From assembly GCA_903813345.2 (NCBI GenBank), contig CAIIXF020000001.1, forward strand, positions 8,249,098 to 8,313,097: DNA of 64,000 nt, written 5' to 3'. Under the pieces are notes generated by a model. That model ran no database searches, was not told the DNA's origin, and saw only the letters and a program-made list of their open reading frames with translations. This document shows, piece after piece, positions 1 through 9,900 of the stretch. Each line of letters begins with the position of its first letter. Position 1 is the first letter of the stretch. The stretch comes from Owenia fusiformis. Its lineage: Eukaryota; Annelida; Polychaeta; Sabellida; Oweniidae. The translations under genes and the position numbers were made by a program.

Positions 1-996
1 TTAGGGGGACTTCCGGGGTCTTGTTGTGTTGAACGGAGTTTACTCTCATCTGTGATTTTGGACAGAATGATCTTCTTTCTGGATTTGGGTATACACACTG
101 GAGATCGTGATTTAATTGCATAGTTGATTAACGAAGACTTTGGTTCATACATAGCTATAGTTTTAGAGTGGTTGTTGTTGACATCATTCTCTTTAATTTT
201 GGTCATATTGTCTTCTTCCTGAGCTGATGCATTTAAGCCGTCAGAGTTTTCGCTTGGTGTCATAGGTTGCTCAACTCTTGGGATGATCCTCGGGAAAATG
301 CTTTCATGCTCACGCTCCGTTTCGCTCTTTATCTTCTGGGTAAGAGCTGTGAGGGAGAGAAGGGACTCGTACCCTGGTATGTACTGTCTCCTCTCCCTGT
401 TGTCCTGCTGGTGTAATAAACTACTTTGAAGGCTACAGGCGTGTGGATTTCTTGTCTGCATGTTCTCATTCAGGTTGCTTAACAATTTGTTAGAGTCCAA
501 CATCTTATGATTAGAAACAGGCGCCATTGCTAATGATGGTAAAGACCCTCTGGAGGAATATGGTTGACGTTTGGGTACTATGCTAGGATTGGGTGTCAGT
601 TTAGTACTTCGATCACATTTGGATTGAGGATATCTATTTAAACCAAGTAATTTGTCGTTGCGTGGACCTGTGACCATAATCATTTTGGGTTTGACAGAAG
701 CCTGACGCATAACCGTTGTGAATATATGTGATGTATTACTCCGTGATGTGTAGTTTTCAGTGGTATACGCAGGCGTCACGGGACCAGTTATTCTTTCTTT
801 TCTTTTCAATTCTGACGATGAGAAAACCCCACTTGTGGTTTCGCTCCTTTTCATATTCGAGTTGTCAAATCTCTGTGCTGAGTAATGAGCGTATCCGATC
901 TTACTATCTGCCATGACACGTGCTCCATGGGTACACTTGGTTGCAGGTTTCTCAAGGTACAAGGCTTGGTTTGAAGTATCGCATGCAACATCACTG
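1..996 (-). CDS. Internal coding exon of an unrecognised minus-strand gene, runs off the left edge
   Basis: The minus strand is open from 996 to the window edge (about 331 codons), far longer than expected by chance in this AT-rich DNA. The exon begins after a good acceptor (pyrimidine tract then TTTGCAG, AG at 998-997), and an in-frame TGA lies just upstream inside the intron. The product is polar and rich in Ser, Thr, Asn, Lys and Arg, with no membrane segment and no domain I recognise; it reads like a long disordered region (for example VKPKMIMVTGPRNDKLLG, then a stretch ending in KSRKKIILSK). One base precedes the first full codon, which fits the two bases left over by the exon ending at 4522. 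The ATG at 912-914 is therefore probably internal, though it could be an alternative start. I cannot assign a function. Confidence 0.7.
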
Positions 997-1729
997 CTGC
1001 AAAGTCAAAAAGGTAAGTCAAAACATGATATGGAAACGTTACATATGAGTCATAATTTGATATTTCTATTTTCGTTTCTATTATCCTATTATCCTTATTT
1101 TTGTAAGTGTGTATTTTCGGTCATTTTGATGCAATCCTCACGAGTCACATGTTACTTTTCAAATATGAACGCCTCCTTCCAAACATTGTCTACATCTTTC
1201 AGTTTTTTACAGAGTACACTAATGTACGTGGAAAAGAGTGTGGAGAATGATATTTTCATATAATGCATAAAAAACAAAAACAAATCAGTAACCTACTTTT
1301 TAAAGTAAAATAAGTAGGTCAATGAATTACATCAGTGCACTCAATGGTGAAAAATTGATAGATGTAGACTACATTTACATGGAGAATGATAATTTACACG
1401 TTCAGTTCAAATTGATCAATAAAATTAAAATATTTCGTTAAAATGATATTGAAATGATAGGACATTTTCCAGTATTTTTCCAGCATAGTTTCTATTTTTC
1501 TGAAAATCTGAACTTTCTTGGATTTGATCAGAATCGCGCATAAGCTATCTGGCCAAGGATTGCAAGGACTGTAGTGCATGCAATGTCATATGGAAAATAA
1601 ATTCTTATTTTCGATATAAAGATCGATATTTGTATATTTTAAATTGTTTGTGGATTGGCTATAGTAAAATTTTAAATGTTTGTGAGTACTTTGAAATTAA
1701 AAAATAAGCAATCAAATGACCAAATTGAA

Positions 1730-1988
1730 ACAGTTTATGTAAAAATACTAGAAACATTTATATTTATCCTAACTTTTGTATATTTTAGTTTGTTTTGTAG
1801 TTATGCTATCATATCTGTGTCCTCTTATTTTTTGATACTTCTCTGCCATGTTATTTTCGGAAAAATTAACATGACTGAAACTCCCTAAATTACAAAAGGC
1901 CACAGCTTTGCTGCACATTATACATTACTATCTGAAATATACAAAAGTTAGGATAAATATAAATGTTTCTATTTTTACATAAACTATT
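1730..1988. repeat. Fold-back element, copy 1 of a shared-core family
   Basis: Arms at about 1730-1783 and 1937-1988 are inverted copies of each other (TTTATCCTAACTTTTGTATA against its complement). They flank a roughly 150-bp core containing GCCATGTTATTTTCGG and AACTCCCTAAATTACA. The core recurs at 2176-2340, 3180-3280 (inverted) and 4114-4257. Confidence 0.75.
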
Positions 1989-2175
1989 TTGCTGCATCTC
2001 GGACATGAATGAATGTTTCCATATGCTATTGCAACGAGGTTCGACATTGCTTTTTAGGTTTGATTGAACGTGATTCGGATTACACAGAGCAAGTCATTTG
2101 GCTTGCATTTGTGTGTCAACCAAATCTAAAAATGAAGTAATCAGAAGAAAAACGTATAAAGAAAATACATTCATA

Positions 2176-2340
2176 TTTTAAATGCAAAGAGTTTGTTTCT
2201 TGGATTGTTTGTGGTTTGGCTGACAAATAATTAAATAATTATGACGTCGTCTCTTGTATTTTGATGCTTTTCAGACATGAAATTAGCATGGTTATAACTC
2301 CCTAAATTACATAAGGCCACGGGTTTACTGTACATAAATA
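2176..2340. repeat. Fold-back family core, copy 2, without clear arms
   Basis: It shares CTTGGATTGTTTGTGGTTTG, AACTCCCTAAATTACA and the AAGGCCAC segment with copies 1 and 4. I see no matching inverted arms around it, so it is a diverged or partial copy. Confidence 0.55.
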
Positions 2341-2550
2341 TGATTTTTGTTGTTGTTGTGTTGCATACGCCGCTGTTTTCTCGGCAGTTCGTCTCGTGTA
2401 CTGTAAATTCTCTTTGTGCTCTCTCATGTGCTTCAGTTTACACTTGTTGCGCAGATTTTGTATTTCATTATTTTATATATATTGAATGTCTTGATTGTCT
2501 CTCTCATAAAAGTAGAAATTATAATTATGATATTAAATCACTGTATATAT

Positions 2551-2626
2551 ATTCAGTCACTTTCTGTTTATACAGCCACTATCTGTTTATACAGTCATTT
2601 TCTGTTTACACAGTCACTATCTGTAT
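2551..2626. repeat. 19-bp tandem repeat, four units
   Basis: Four consecutive 19-bp units of the type ATACAGTCACTWTCTGTTT start at 2551, 2570, 2589 and 2608, with few differences between units. Confidence 0.8.
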
Positions 2627-2641
2627 CGTGTTTGTGGTTGG

Positions 2642-2962
2642 TTATATTCTTTTGGTTGTTTTTAAGTATGCCATTAACAAATGTCTCATACTTTGATTTT
2701 GGGTCCTGTTTAGTGATTGACTAAATCCTGAGAGCAATTTTAGGTCAATAGATGGGTTGGGGCTCTCTACCCCTAAAAGTATAGTCTCTGCCTTGTGGAG
2801 CATAAGTTCACGTTCTTCCTGATATAATTCACACTCAAAGATATAATGTTGGACTGTCTCTGCCCGATTACAGTGGTCACATAGATTGGAAATGTCAGTT
2901 TGAACTTTTGCTGAAGGTGATTCAGCTTTGAGTGACCTGTTATGATTTGGTTTATTTTGCAA
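2642..2962 (-). mobile_element. LINE fragment, C-terminal zinc-knuckle end
   Basis: The minus-strand frame of about 106 codons contains CDHCNRAETVQHYIFEC, a C-x2-C-x7-H-x4-C knuckle followed by YQEERE. This arrangement is typical of the extreme C-terminus of non-LTR retrotransposon ORF2 proteins. The LINE tail at 19.2 kb has a matching block (C-x2-C-x9-H-x4-C then FKEERE), so both probably come from related LINEs. No reverse transcriptase sequence is attached, so this is a 5'-truncated relic. Confidence 0.7.
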
Positions 2963-3117
2963 AAATCTGTTCTATTGCTCTCACAGAGATTATTTTGTAC
3001 ATCTACAGTCTCTATAATCTCTTGGATGAATTTTTCTGAAATATAGAGTTTTGCGTGTACTGTAAAATTTTATATGTTTGGAAGTACTTTGAATTAAAAA
3101 ATAAGCAAACATGACTA

Positions 3118-3343
3118 TATTGCAACAGTTTATAAAAAAGCAAAACATATGTACAGGTCCTAACTTTTGTATATTTCAGATAGGGAGTTTCAGCCATGTT
3201 AATTCTTTCGAAAATAACATGGCAGAGAAGCATCAAAATATAAGAGGCCACAGATGTGATTGCTAAACTACAAAACAAACTAAAATATACAAACGTTAGG
3301 ACATGTTTAAACGTTTCTATTTTTTACATATACTGTTTCAATG
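3118..3343. repeat. Fold-back element, copy 3 of the shared-core family (inverted)
   Basis: Arms at about 3118-3178 and 3281-3343 are inverted repeats (GTCCTAACTTTTGTATAT against its complement). The core between them is the reverse complement of the copy 1 core (AATAACATGGCAGAGAAGC). The outer flank GTACTTTGAATTAAAAAATA is also shared with copy 1. Confidence 0.7.
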
Positions 3344-3390
3344 TTACTCACTTCGAGAGCCATGTTAGATTTTGAAACTTATGGCTCTCA

Positions 3391-3892
3391 AACGGAGAAG
3401 TGAACAGCTGATCAATAGTGACCTTTGAAATTGAATTAAGTCGATCCGCGGCTTACTTTTGGTCTCTAACTGTGTCTTACATCAGTATCATCAATCCGTG
3501 TAAGTATTGGAGCGCTGGAGTACTTCTTTTTCGATCAAGACTTGTAAATTGTTCATCGAGTTAAAGTTTTACAGACCTATTTCCAATATGGCGGTTTGCT
3601 AGGTGCGAGATACGCAACGAACGAAATGAATTTTGAGAATTAGTTAGGTTTGGACAACCTCCGGAGATTTACGAAAATGTCCGAGCAGAAACCGCCATAT
3701 TGGAATTTGGCAGTAAAACGATTCACTCGACTAACAATTACAAGTCTTGATCGAAAAAGAAGTACTCCAGCGCTCCAATAATACACGGATTGATGATACT
3801 GATGTAAGACACAGTTAGAGACCAAAAGTAAGCCGCGGATCGACTTAATTCGATTTCAAAGGTCACGATCATTGAGCTGTCCAAATGCTCCG
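3391..3892. repeat. Large palindromic element with about 207-bp arms
   Basis: Arms at about 3391-3597 and 3686-3892 pair almost completely, for example TCGATCCGCGGCTTACTTTT on the left against AAAAGTAAGCCGCGGATCGA on the right. The spacer is about 88 bp. There is no coding potential, and the 3640-3825 frame is only the arm read through. It looks like a non-autonomous fold-back or MITE-type element. I could not fix a target duplication. Confidence 0.8.
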
Positions 3893-3986
3893 TGGGAAAG
3901 CTATTATATCAAAATCCAAATAGCTTTCGCAGGAAGTAATTTCAATGTAGTTCTTTGATTGCTTATTTTTTAGATTCAAAGTACAA

Positions 3987-4384
3987 AGTAGAGTCCATTT
4001 CACTGCTTCATTTCGTCAGTAGAATGGCAAAAATAAGAAATTGGTAGACCATTGTGCAATAATATATGGAAAAGTATATTCATAATGTACATGAATGACA
4101 TTTGTATATCTTGGATTGCTTCTAGTTTGGCTTATAAAGTGTGTGGCCTCTTATATTTGGATGTTTCTCTGCCATGTTATTTTCAATAAGATTAACATGG
4201 CTGAAATTCTTCAAATTACAAGACGGCACAGGCTTATTGCACAAAAAACTAAAAAATCTGAAATATACAAATGTCATTCATGTACATTATGAATATACTT
4301 TTCCATATATTATATCACAATGGTCTCCCAATTTCTTATTTTTGCCGTTCTACTGACGAAATGAAGCAGTGAAATAGACTCTAG
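3987..4384. repeat. Fold-back element, copy 4: shared core with different arms
   Basis: Arms at about 3987-4113 and 4258-4384 pair closely (GAATGACATTTGTATAT, TCATTTCGTCAGTAGAA). The 144-bp core between them is the shared family core (TCTGCCATGTTATTTTC), yet the inner arm sequence differs from copies 1 and 3. Only an outer AAAAATAAGCAATCAAA segment is common to all. Confidence 0.75.
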
Positions 4385-4521
4385 TTCCAAACATTTTAGT
4401 CCTGATTGGTTCATGGAATAAGGACAATAGTCGACCAGCTGAACAAAGCATAAATTGCCCCATCTTGTCCACTAAGATTGTCCCTGAACAAAATGTTGGT
4501 AATGGTATAAGTTAAAAATAC

Positions 4522-5021
4522 CTTGTTTTAGGGAAGGAAATCCCAAGCAAAACATCCGAGTATGTTGGACGTAGTTGACGAGAACTTGGTACAATGCCAT
4601 GTTGATTTTTTGTTCCGCATATCTGATCACTGTGCGCGGAGGTGACAGTTTTACGATCGGTCGTTGTTGAAGTAGTTACTGACGTTGTCGGTTTCTCACG
4701 ATATTCCATAGAGTTGACCTCAATGTTTTGTACATCATTTTTGACCACGTCCTTGATATTGATTTGCATCTTTATAGCAGAGTCGAGCAAGGTCACAAAA
4801 CTTTCAATTATCTCCAAAGAATTAACGTGTGTGTCCTTTCTTTGATATAGGCAAGATGGCAAACAAGTCTCAATTCCAAACAAGGGATTCAGCTCAGCTA
4901 GTTTAGGTGGTACTTTGGCAGTTTTGATTGGACAGATCAAGGACCATGGGTTTGTGAATCTGAATATCCGCATTGTATTTCCAATACCTGTGGTCAAAAG
5001 GGTCAGGGCCATATTTAACAT
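4522..5021 (-). CDS. Probable first coding exon of the same unrecognised gene
   Basis: The exon is open from an ATG at 5021-5019, directly preceded by an in-frame TGA, down to the splice donor ACAAG|GTATTT (exon ends at 4522). It encodes 166 codons plus two bases. Joining it to the exon at 996 makes one Ser codon and keeps the frame, so the two exons support each other. The N-terminal part has mixed composition (NPWSLICPIKTAKVPPKLAE, then a Leu/Ile-rich stretch around LEIIESFVTLLDSAIKMQ that could be helical). The C-terminal part is Ser/Thr-rich. An alternative 5' boundary is the acceptor-like CCTTTTGACCACAG shortly after the ATG; in that case an upstream exon exists. No family is recognised. 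Confidence 0.55.
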
Positions 5022-5540
5022 TCACCATCGGGAGTCCTTAGTTTTCAGCGACGCTGGTGTTTTATTGTTAGCACGGTTGACCGTGTTGATTAGTTATATC
5101 AATGATCATTGGTGCGTGTAAATTCGAACGCGTTAATTTCAATGGTGCATAAACGCGATACGATGTAACTTTTAAAAAATAAATGGTATTTTCATGGGTG
5201 AATTATTTATTGATGCCATACTACTACCCAGCTCTTCGTAATTGAAAGATTTACTTTTGAGTTATTCAAGAGTTTTATTAAGTTCATTGTTATTACTGCT
5301 CACAAAAATGAACATATGACCAACACAGTAGCTAGTATAGAAGTTACTATGTATAGTCAATAGTGTATATTATGGTCTCATGAAGCCCCATCGACATCCC
5401 ACTATTTTAAGTTATCAACTCAAAGCATTTTGTTTAAGGTCATGGTGGAACGAAAACATTTTTTGTACACATGATATTTTATGGTACAAAAAATTATGAA
5501 GGAAGGTATGTGTGTTTTCCTTGTTTTTCACATTATGTAT
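5022..5540. other. No gene recognised
   Basis: AT-rich sequence upstream of the left-edge gene. Its promoter may lie here, but I see no motif I can support. Confidence 0.4.
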
Positions 5541-5699
5541 CATTTCATTGTCTCCGTTTAGTATATCTGGCAAGAGGGTCATGGTAACTCCAGAAATTGC
5601 CTGCCTTTTCAATTTTCCAAACTTCTTCAAGTTTCTCAACAACACTTAGTTGCCATTGACCTCTTACCAGATATATTAAAATAAGACAATGAAACGATG
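5541..5699. repeat. Short fold-back repeat, about 48-bp arms
   Basis: The left arm 5541-5588 (CATTTCATTGTCTCCGTTTA, then GTATATCTGGCAAGAGG) is matched by the inverted right arm 5649-5699 (CTCTTACCAGATATATT, then AAGACAATGAAACGATG), with a 60-bp spacer. Confidence 0.65.
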
Positions 5700-7418
5700 C
5701 TTTCCTGAAGAAGGCAAGGAAGCGCCTTCATAATTTATTTTCATTTTACTTATTTATTTATCTTACATTGAATGTGTCAGCAAATTCCCACGCACATCAA
5801 CTAAATACAAATATACAATTGATTTGTTCTATGTTTGATGTTGGTCAACTTTGAGTCTTCTATATCCAGTTTTAGTTAAAGCCAAGAGAGGTATTGAGAG
5901 TCCACATCATATGCACCAAGTAATGTCCAGTTCATCCACGCTACTCCTGGAACAGGAAAATAGAATTAGTTTAAGTGTGCAGAATGGAGCCACTTTGGGA
6001 CGTGTTTGCGCATCTTTTCAGAATAATGATCAATCTAGGGCAAAGCATTCGTCTTATCAACATTGTTTTTGCCAAGAAAATGTAAAATCTCGTGAAACTT
6101 GGAATTGGTTAATCAGAAAAAATGAATCTGATATGGCTATATTAAATCTGAAGTGTAAGAATGATATTACTTTTCGGGTCATGAAAAGTTATATCCCACC
6201 TATATTTGGTATTTGTAATATAGCCAGGAATACGATACCAATATGTTGTTGGTCAGAGTAAGCACGCCACCAGTCACTCCTTCTGTTACAGAGGGTAACA
6301 CATTTCACGACCGATCTCATAAAATAATAGAATAGCTCCATTTATATAAAAGCCTATCACAATACTCGATGCATATAACACAGCTGAAAGTATACAATGT
6401 TTCATTGCCCTGATCCATGGCATAATAAAACTGCGTGTTAAATTATTAATCAACAACTTTCATAACACTTTAAGTTTGCAATTGCATGATTGGTCAAACA
6501 GGGTCACTTGTCATGAAAGATTGCACAAAAAAGTCATTCTTTTGAGGTAAATATCTGTGCATCTTTCACAAGTGATATTCCTTGAAGCGTGAATATCACT
6601 TTTGAACATTTGAAAGAGGCGCAGGTATATACCTTAACAGAATGAACTATTTGGTATTATCCCATGGTTACAAGGATATAATTCAAATATCAGGTGAAGA
6701 TATTTTTGATATGAAAAATAAAGCTCTGGCCGATTTCAGTTTGATCATCACTATGAAATTCGCTTTGTAGCCTATTACGCGCAGAATAATTATTTTCTAA
6801 TTTTTTGGTACATTTCAAAATGTTCAAAAATGTTCAGAATGTAGCAAATGACATCGAAATTCTAAAATTTCCTCTGACACGTTGTTGGTGGCCTTTGGCC
6901 TTCTTTGGTTATCCATCGGCCTCCAATTCAACAATTAAGGCGCATCCCCTAACCTGAAATCCTGGATCCATCCCTGGTTACAGTAAAACTAAGCATGTTA
7001 GATTGTTTAAGGATAATTACTTGTTTATATATGTTGAGTTGTAATTTTTTGGTGGTTGGGTCACAAGTTGAGGCCCTAAATGAAAATAAAACATTTTGAA
7101 TACGTAAATAATAACATCTACAGGCAACATCCTCATTTTGACGTTTAACAAAGAATAATCAAAAATGAAAAATTAGGCAGAAGAAGTACCAGGTATTTTA
7201 CTTGTTTCACGATTTTAGCTAGATCGATCGGATCTAGTACGAATGAAAATGCTATTCCAAGGTATGCGAATATGGTGAATGGTGATAGATATTGCCGCGT
7301 GCGTTGTGAGGTTAGGAACCACAGGGAAGGTATGGGAGGTGCTGCGGAGCCAGTGCAGGCAGAGATACCGTTCAAAATGCTGTTAACGATAGCAAGACTG
7401 ACATATATCTTAGCATTA
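5700..7418. other. No supported gene
   Basis: The only longer frame is 5851-6261 on the plus strand (136 codons). It has no recognisable domain and no splice or promoter context. A minus-strand frame at 7145-7375 has a hydrophobic stretch (FTIFAYLGIAFSFVL) but cannot be assigned. Confidence 0.4.
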
Positions 7419-8244
7419 AAGGCCCCATATAAAGTTTAAACCACTTTGGCTTATATTGTAGTCTTACCCAATGTTATCAAAGTGTGATATGTGAAACTTT
7501 TTTTTTAAATTTCAAAAAGTGGTTTTTGATAGACTTTTTGTTCCAAAATTTGTGAATTTATTTAAAACCAACGTTTAGAGGTCACTCATATCTTCTAATT
7601 AGCCACAATTCATACCAATGCATAGCATTCATCCTCCCGTGTTTTTTGCCGAAAAAATTAAGAAAATCGGTTCATAAATAAGCGAGAAATAAACTTATCA
7701 GTGCATGAAAATGGTTCTGAGAAAAATGCATTTCAAAATTTTAGTTCTCATAGAAACCAATGGTACAATGATATCTAAAACATAATTTATTCTTCCTTTT
7801 AACCTGGTTAGACAATCAACATTGGTTTTTTATGAAAGTCTAACATATTTAGAAAAGATTGACATCGAAAAAAAAATTTTTCAAAAAGTTTTTGGTACCT
7901 TAGTGACATCACTAATGTTTCAAAATATTTTTGATATGCTAAAACATTGAAGTGGCCCATTAAATATGGCATTTTATTATTGAAATAGTGTGTCCTTTGT
8001 TCAACCTTTGCATTGGTGTTAAAAAGATAATCTTTTTTGAAATGCATTAAGAAATATTTGATGATTAAGAAATTTCAACTTTTTTGAAAAATGGCGGGAA
8101 ATTTGAATATTTGAGAAATGAAATGCTCACAACTTTTTTTTCAAAAAAATTTTTTTGTTCAAAAATCTCTAAAATCACTTTTTAAGTCCTGACAAATAGT
8201 AAATGAATGATAAAAAAATATTTTCAAACTTTAGACGGGGACTT
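7419..8244. mobile_element. TA-flanked inverted-repeat element (MITE-like), copy A
   Basis: The ends are AAGGCCCCATATAAAGTTT and the inverted match AAACTTTAGACGGGGACTT, each flanked by TA, which fits a Tc1/mariner-type insertion. The 826 bp carry no transposase frame. The right half (about 7845-8244) recurs with only a few percent difference at 16155-16552, which shows it is a dispersed repeat. Confidence 0.7.
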
Positions 8245-9359
8245 TAAAGGACTGAAATGATTCGGTGGAAAAGTACAGATTTCTGATCCTGATTTGCATA
8301 AATAAAGGAGCCACTCACCCAGGAGAATTCGAAGAGGGACAGGATAAGACTAGATGGAGGTGTATAAGGAACTTATAGGAATATAAGTAAATATAAGGAA
8401 TCTAGTCTGTCAAAAATAAGTATAAGATAACAACTACAGAAAACGTAGTTGGTGTCCGCACAATTCCTCTGTAGTGCAGCCTTAGACAAGGAGCCAGAAG
8501 GAATAGTGACAAATCCACATCATTCCATGAGATGCCCTTTTCTAAATTCCTCAACATCTAAAGATCAGATTTTTTCCGGAAATAAAATTAGGATTTTCAA
8601 ATCTAATATTCTCACAATTCCTTCAGAAAAAATGCTATAATCATTTTACATAAAACAATTTATTTCAGTTAGATGAGCTTGAATATTGAGTATAGTGATT
8701 TTTTTTGCTCACGTGTGATTTACGAACATGATATAACTTGTAATAAGGAGACATTACGACTAATCAATTGATGTTATCATGACAAGGAAGTTCTATTTTT
8801 TCCTCAGTAAATATTATTGTGATTATTATCTTGTCATCAGTTCATCACAAAATCAGGATATTAATTGGCCAATGTTTGGAGACCTTATCTCCATCCTTCA
8901 AAATAAGAACATTACACTCTTTCTCCTTCTTAAATAGAACTTAATCATCATTTAACATTTCCCCCTTAGCAATTAGAGTTGCAATCAAGACCCGTTGTGA
9001 CCATCTTCATTCTTCAGACGTCGAATGTCAAGTGAATTGGTCAAGTTATTTGGTCAACTTGACATACCTTAACTGAATCCATGTTATAGGCCTGATATTT
9101 TATCACGAAAATGTTCAACTATAACTAGATAATAGCAACGCCAAGGCGGGGCAAATCCCATCGAACGGCCATGACTTACCATATTCTACTCCACGCTTCT
9201 ATTCCACGCTAGACACTCAGTAAGCCATGACTTTAACTAACTCTAACTCGTCTCATTTAAGGCCAGCTGTTTATAAAATTGTGATCGAATGTGCCAGTAC
9301 CAACGGTCATCTTTGTGAAATCTCACCACCCCTTGTTTATCACACATAAAAAATTGCTT
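8245..9359. other. No gene recognised
   Basis: AT-rich sequence without a convincing reading frame or repeat. A small hairpin (GTCAAGTGAATTGGTCAAG, then GGTCAACTTGAC) lies near 9027-9062. Confidence 0.4.
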
Positions 9360-9900
9360 TGGAAAATGGCCACTCCCTAGCCAAATTGTCATAAGAGAGC
9401 GTAACATGCTTTTAATTATTCACATATAACAAAATTGCTCCAATTCTTATCCAGTTATAGCATAAAGCATGAAAAATAAAGTTTCAATAAAATCGCTCCA
9501 TCACTTTTTGTTGTTGTAGCATAAGATGTGAAGTAGCACAAGTAAAAATGGCCGCTAATCAGCCAAAACGCATAAGAAAATGTAGTATGCTTCTACGTAG
9601 TGACATACAAAATTTCAGCAAAATCACTCCACTACATTTCGAGTAAAATAACACACTGTCAAAAAGACAGTGTACCATGGTTATGAACAAATTCGCACTA
9701 CTTGTCCCATAAAAAATCGTAAAGTAGCGCATAACAGCGCTAAATTCAAGATGGCCGCCAATATTTTCAACTTTATCCATATCTTATTCATTTTTTGGTT
9801 TAAAACATGTTAACATTACAGTTTTATAATGTTGTACCTAAAATACTGTAAAATGTGCCCATTTTGAAAATGGTGGCCATTTTGAAAATCGGCTTTCAAT
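9360..9900. repeat. Diverged tandem repeat with AAATGGCCRC phrases
   Basis: Related blocks start near 9363, 9545 and 9748 (period about 180-200 bp). The first two share AAAATGGCCRCT, CAGCCAAA-type and CATAAGA-type segments in order, then CATGCTT or TATGCTT and an AAAATT stretch. The frame at 9559-9780 is a by-product. Confidence 0.5.

Larger units (their letters stand above)
997..4521 (-). other. Intron of the left-edge gene, filled with repeats
   Basis: A GT-AG interval of 3.5 kb between the two phase-compatible exons. It holds four copies of a fold-back repeat core, a 0.5 kb palindrome, a 19-bp tandem repeat and a LINE tail, each listed separately. I see nothing in 997-1729 beyond AT-rich sequence. 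Confidence 0.5.

Noticed and set aside
728-1263. Plus-strand frames at 728-916 and 913-1263
   Set aside because: They lie antisense to the open minus-strand exon 1-996, whose frame, acceptor and phase are better supported.
5851-6261. 136-codon plus-strand frame
   Set aside because: No recognisable domain, no splice or promoter context, and a length that can occur by chance in a 64 kb window.
7145-7375. Possible exon of an ABCA-type transporter on the minus strand
   Set aside because: The stretch around KYLVLLLPNFSF faintly resembles ABCA membrane regions, but the match is short, the boundaries are unclear and no neighbouring exon is found.
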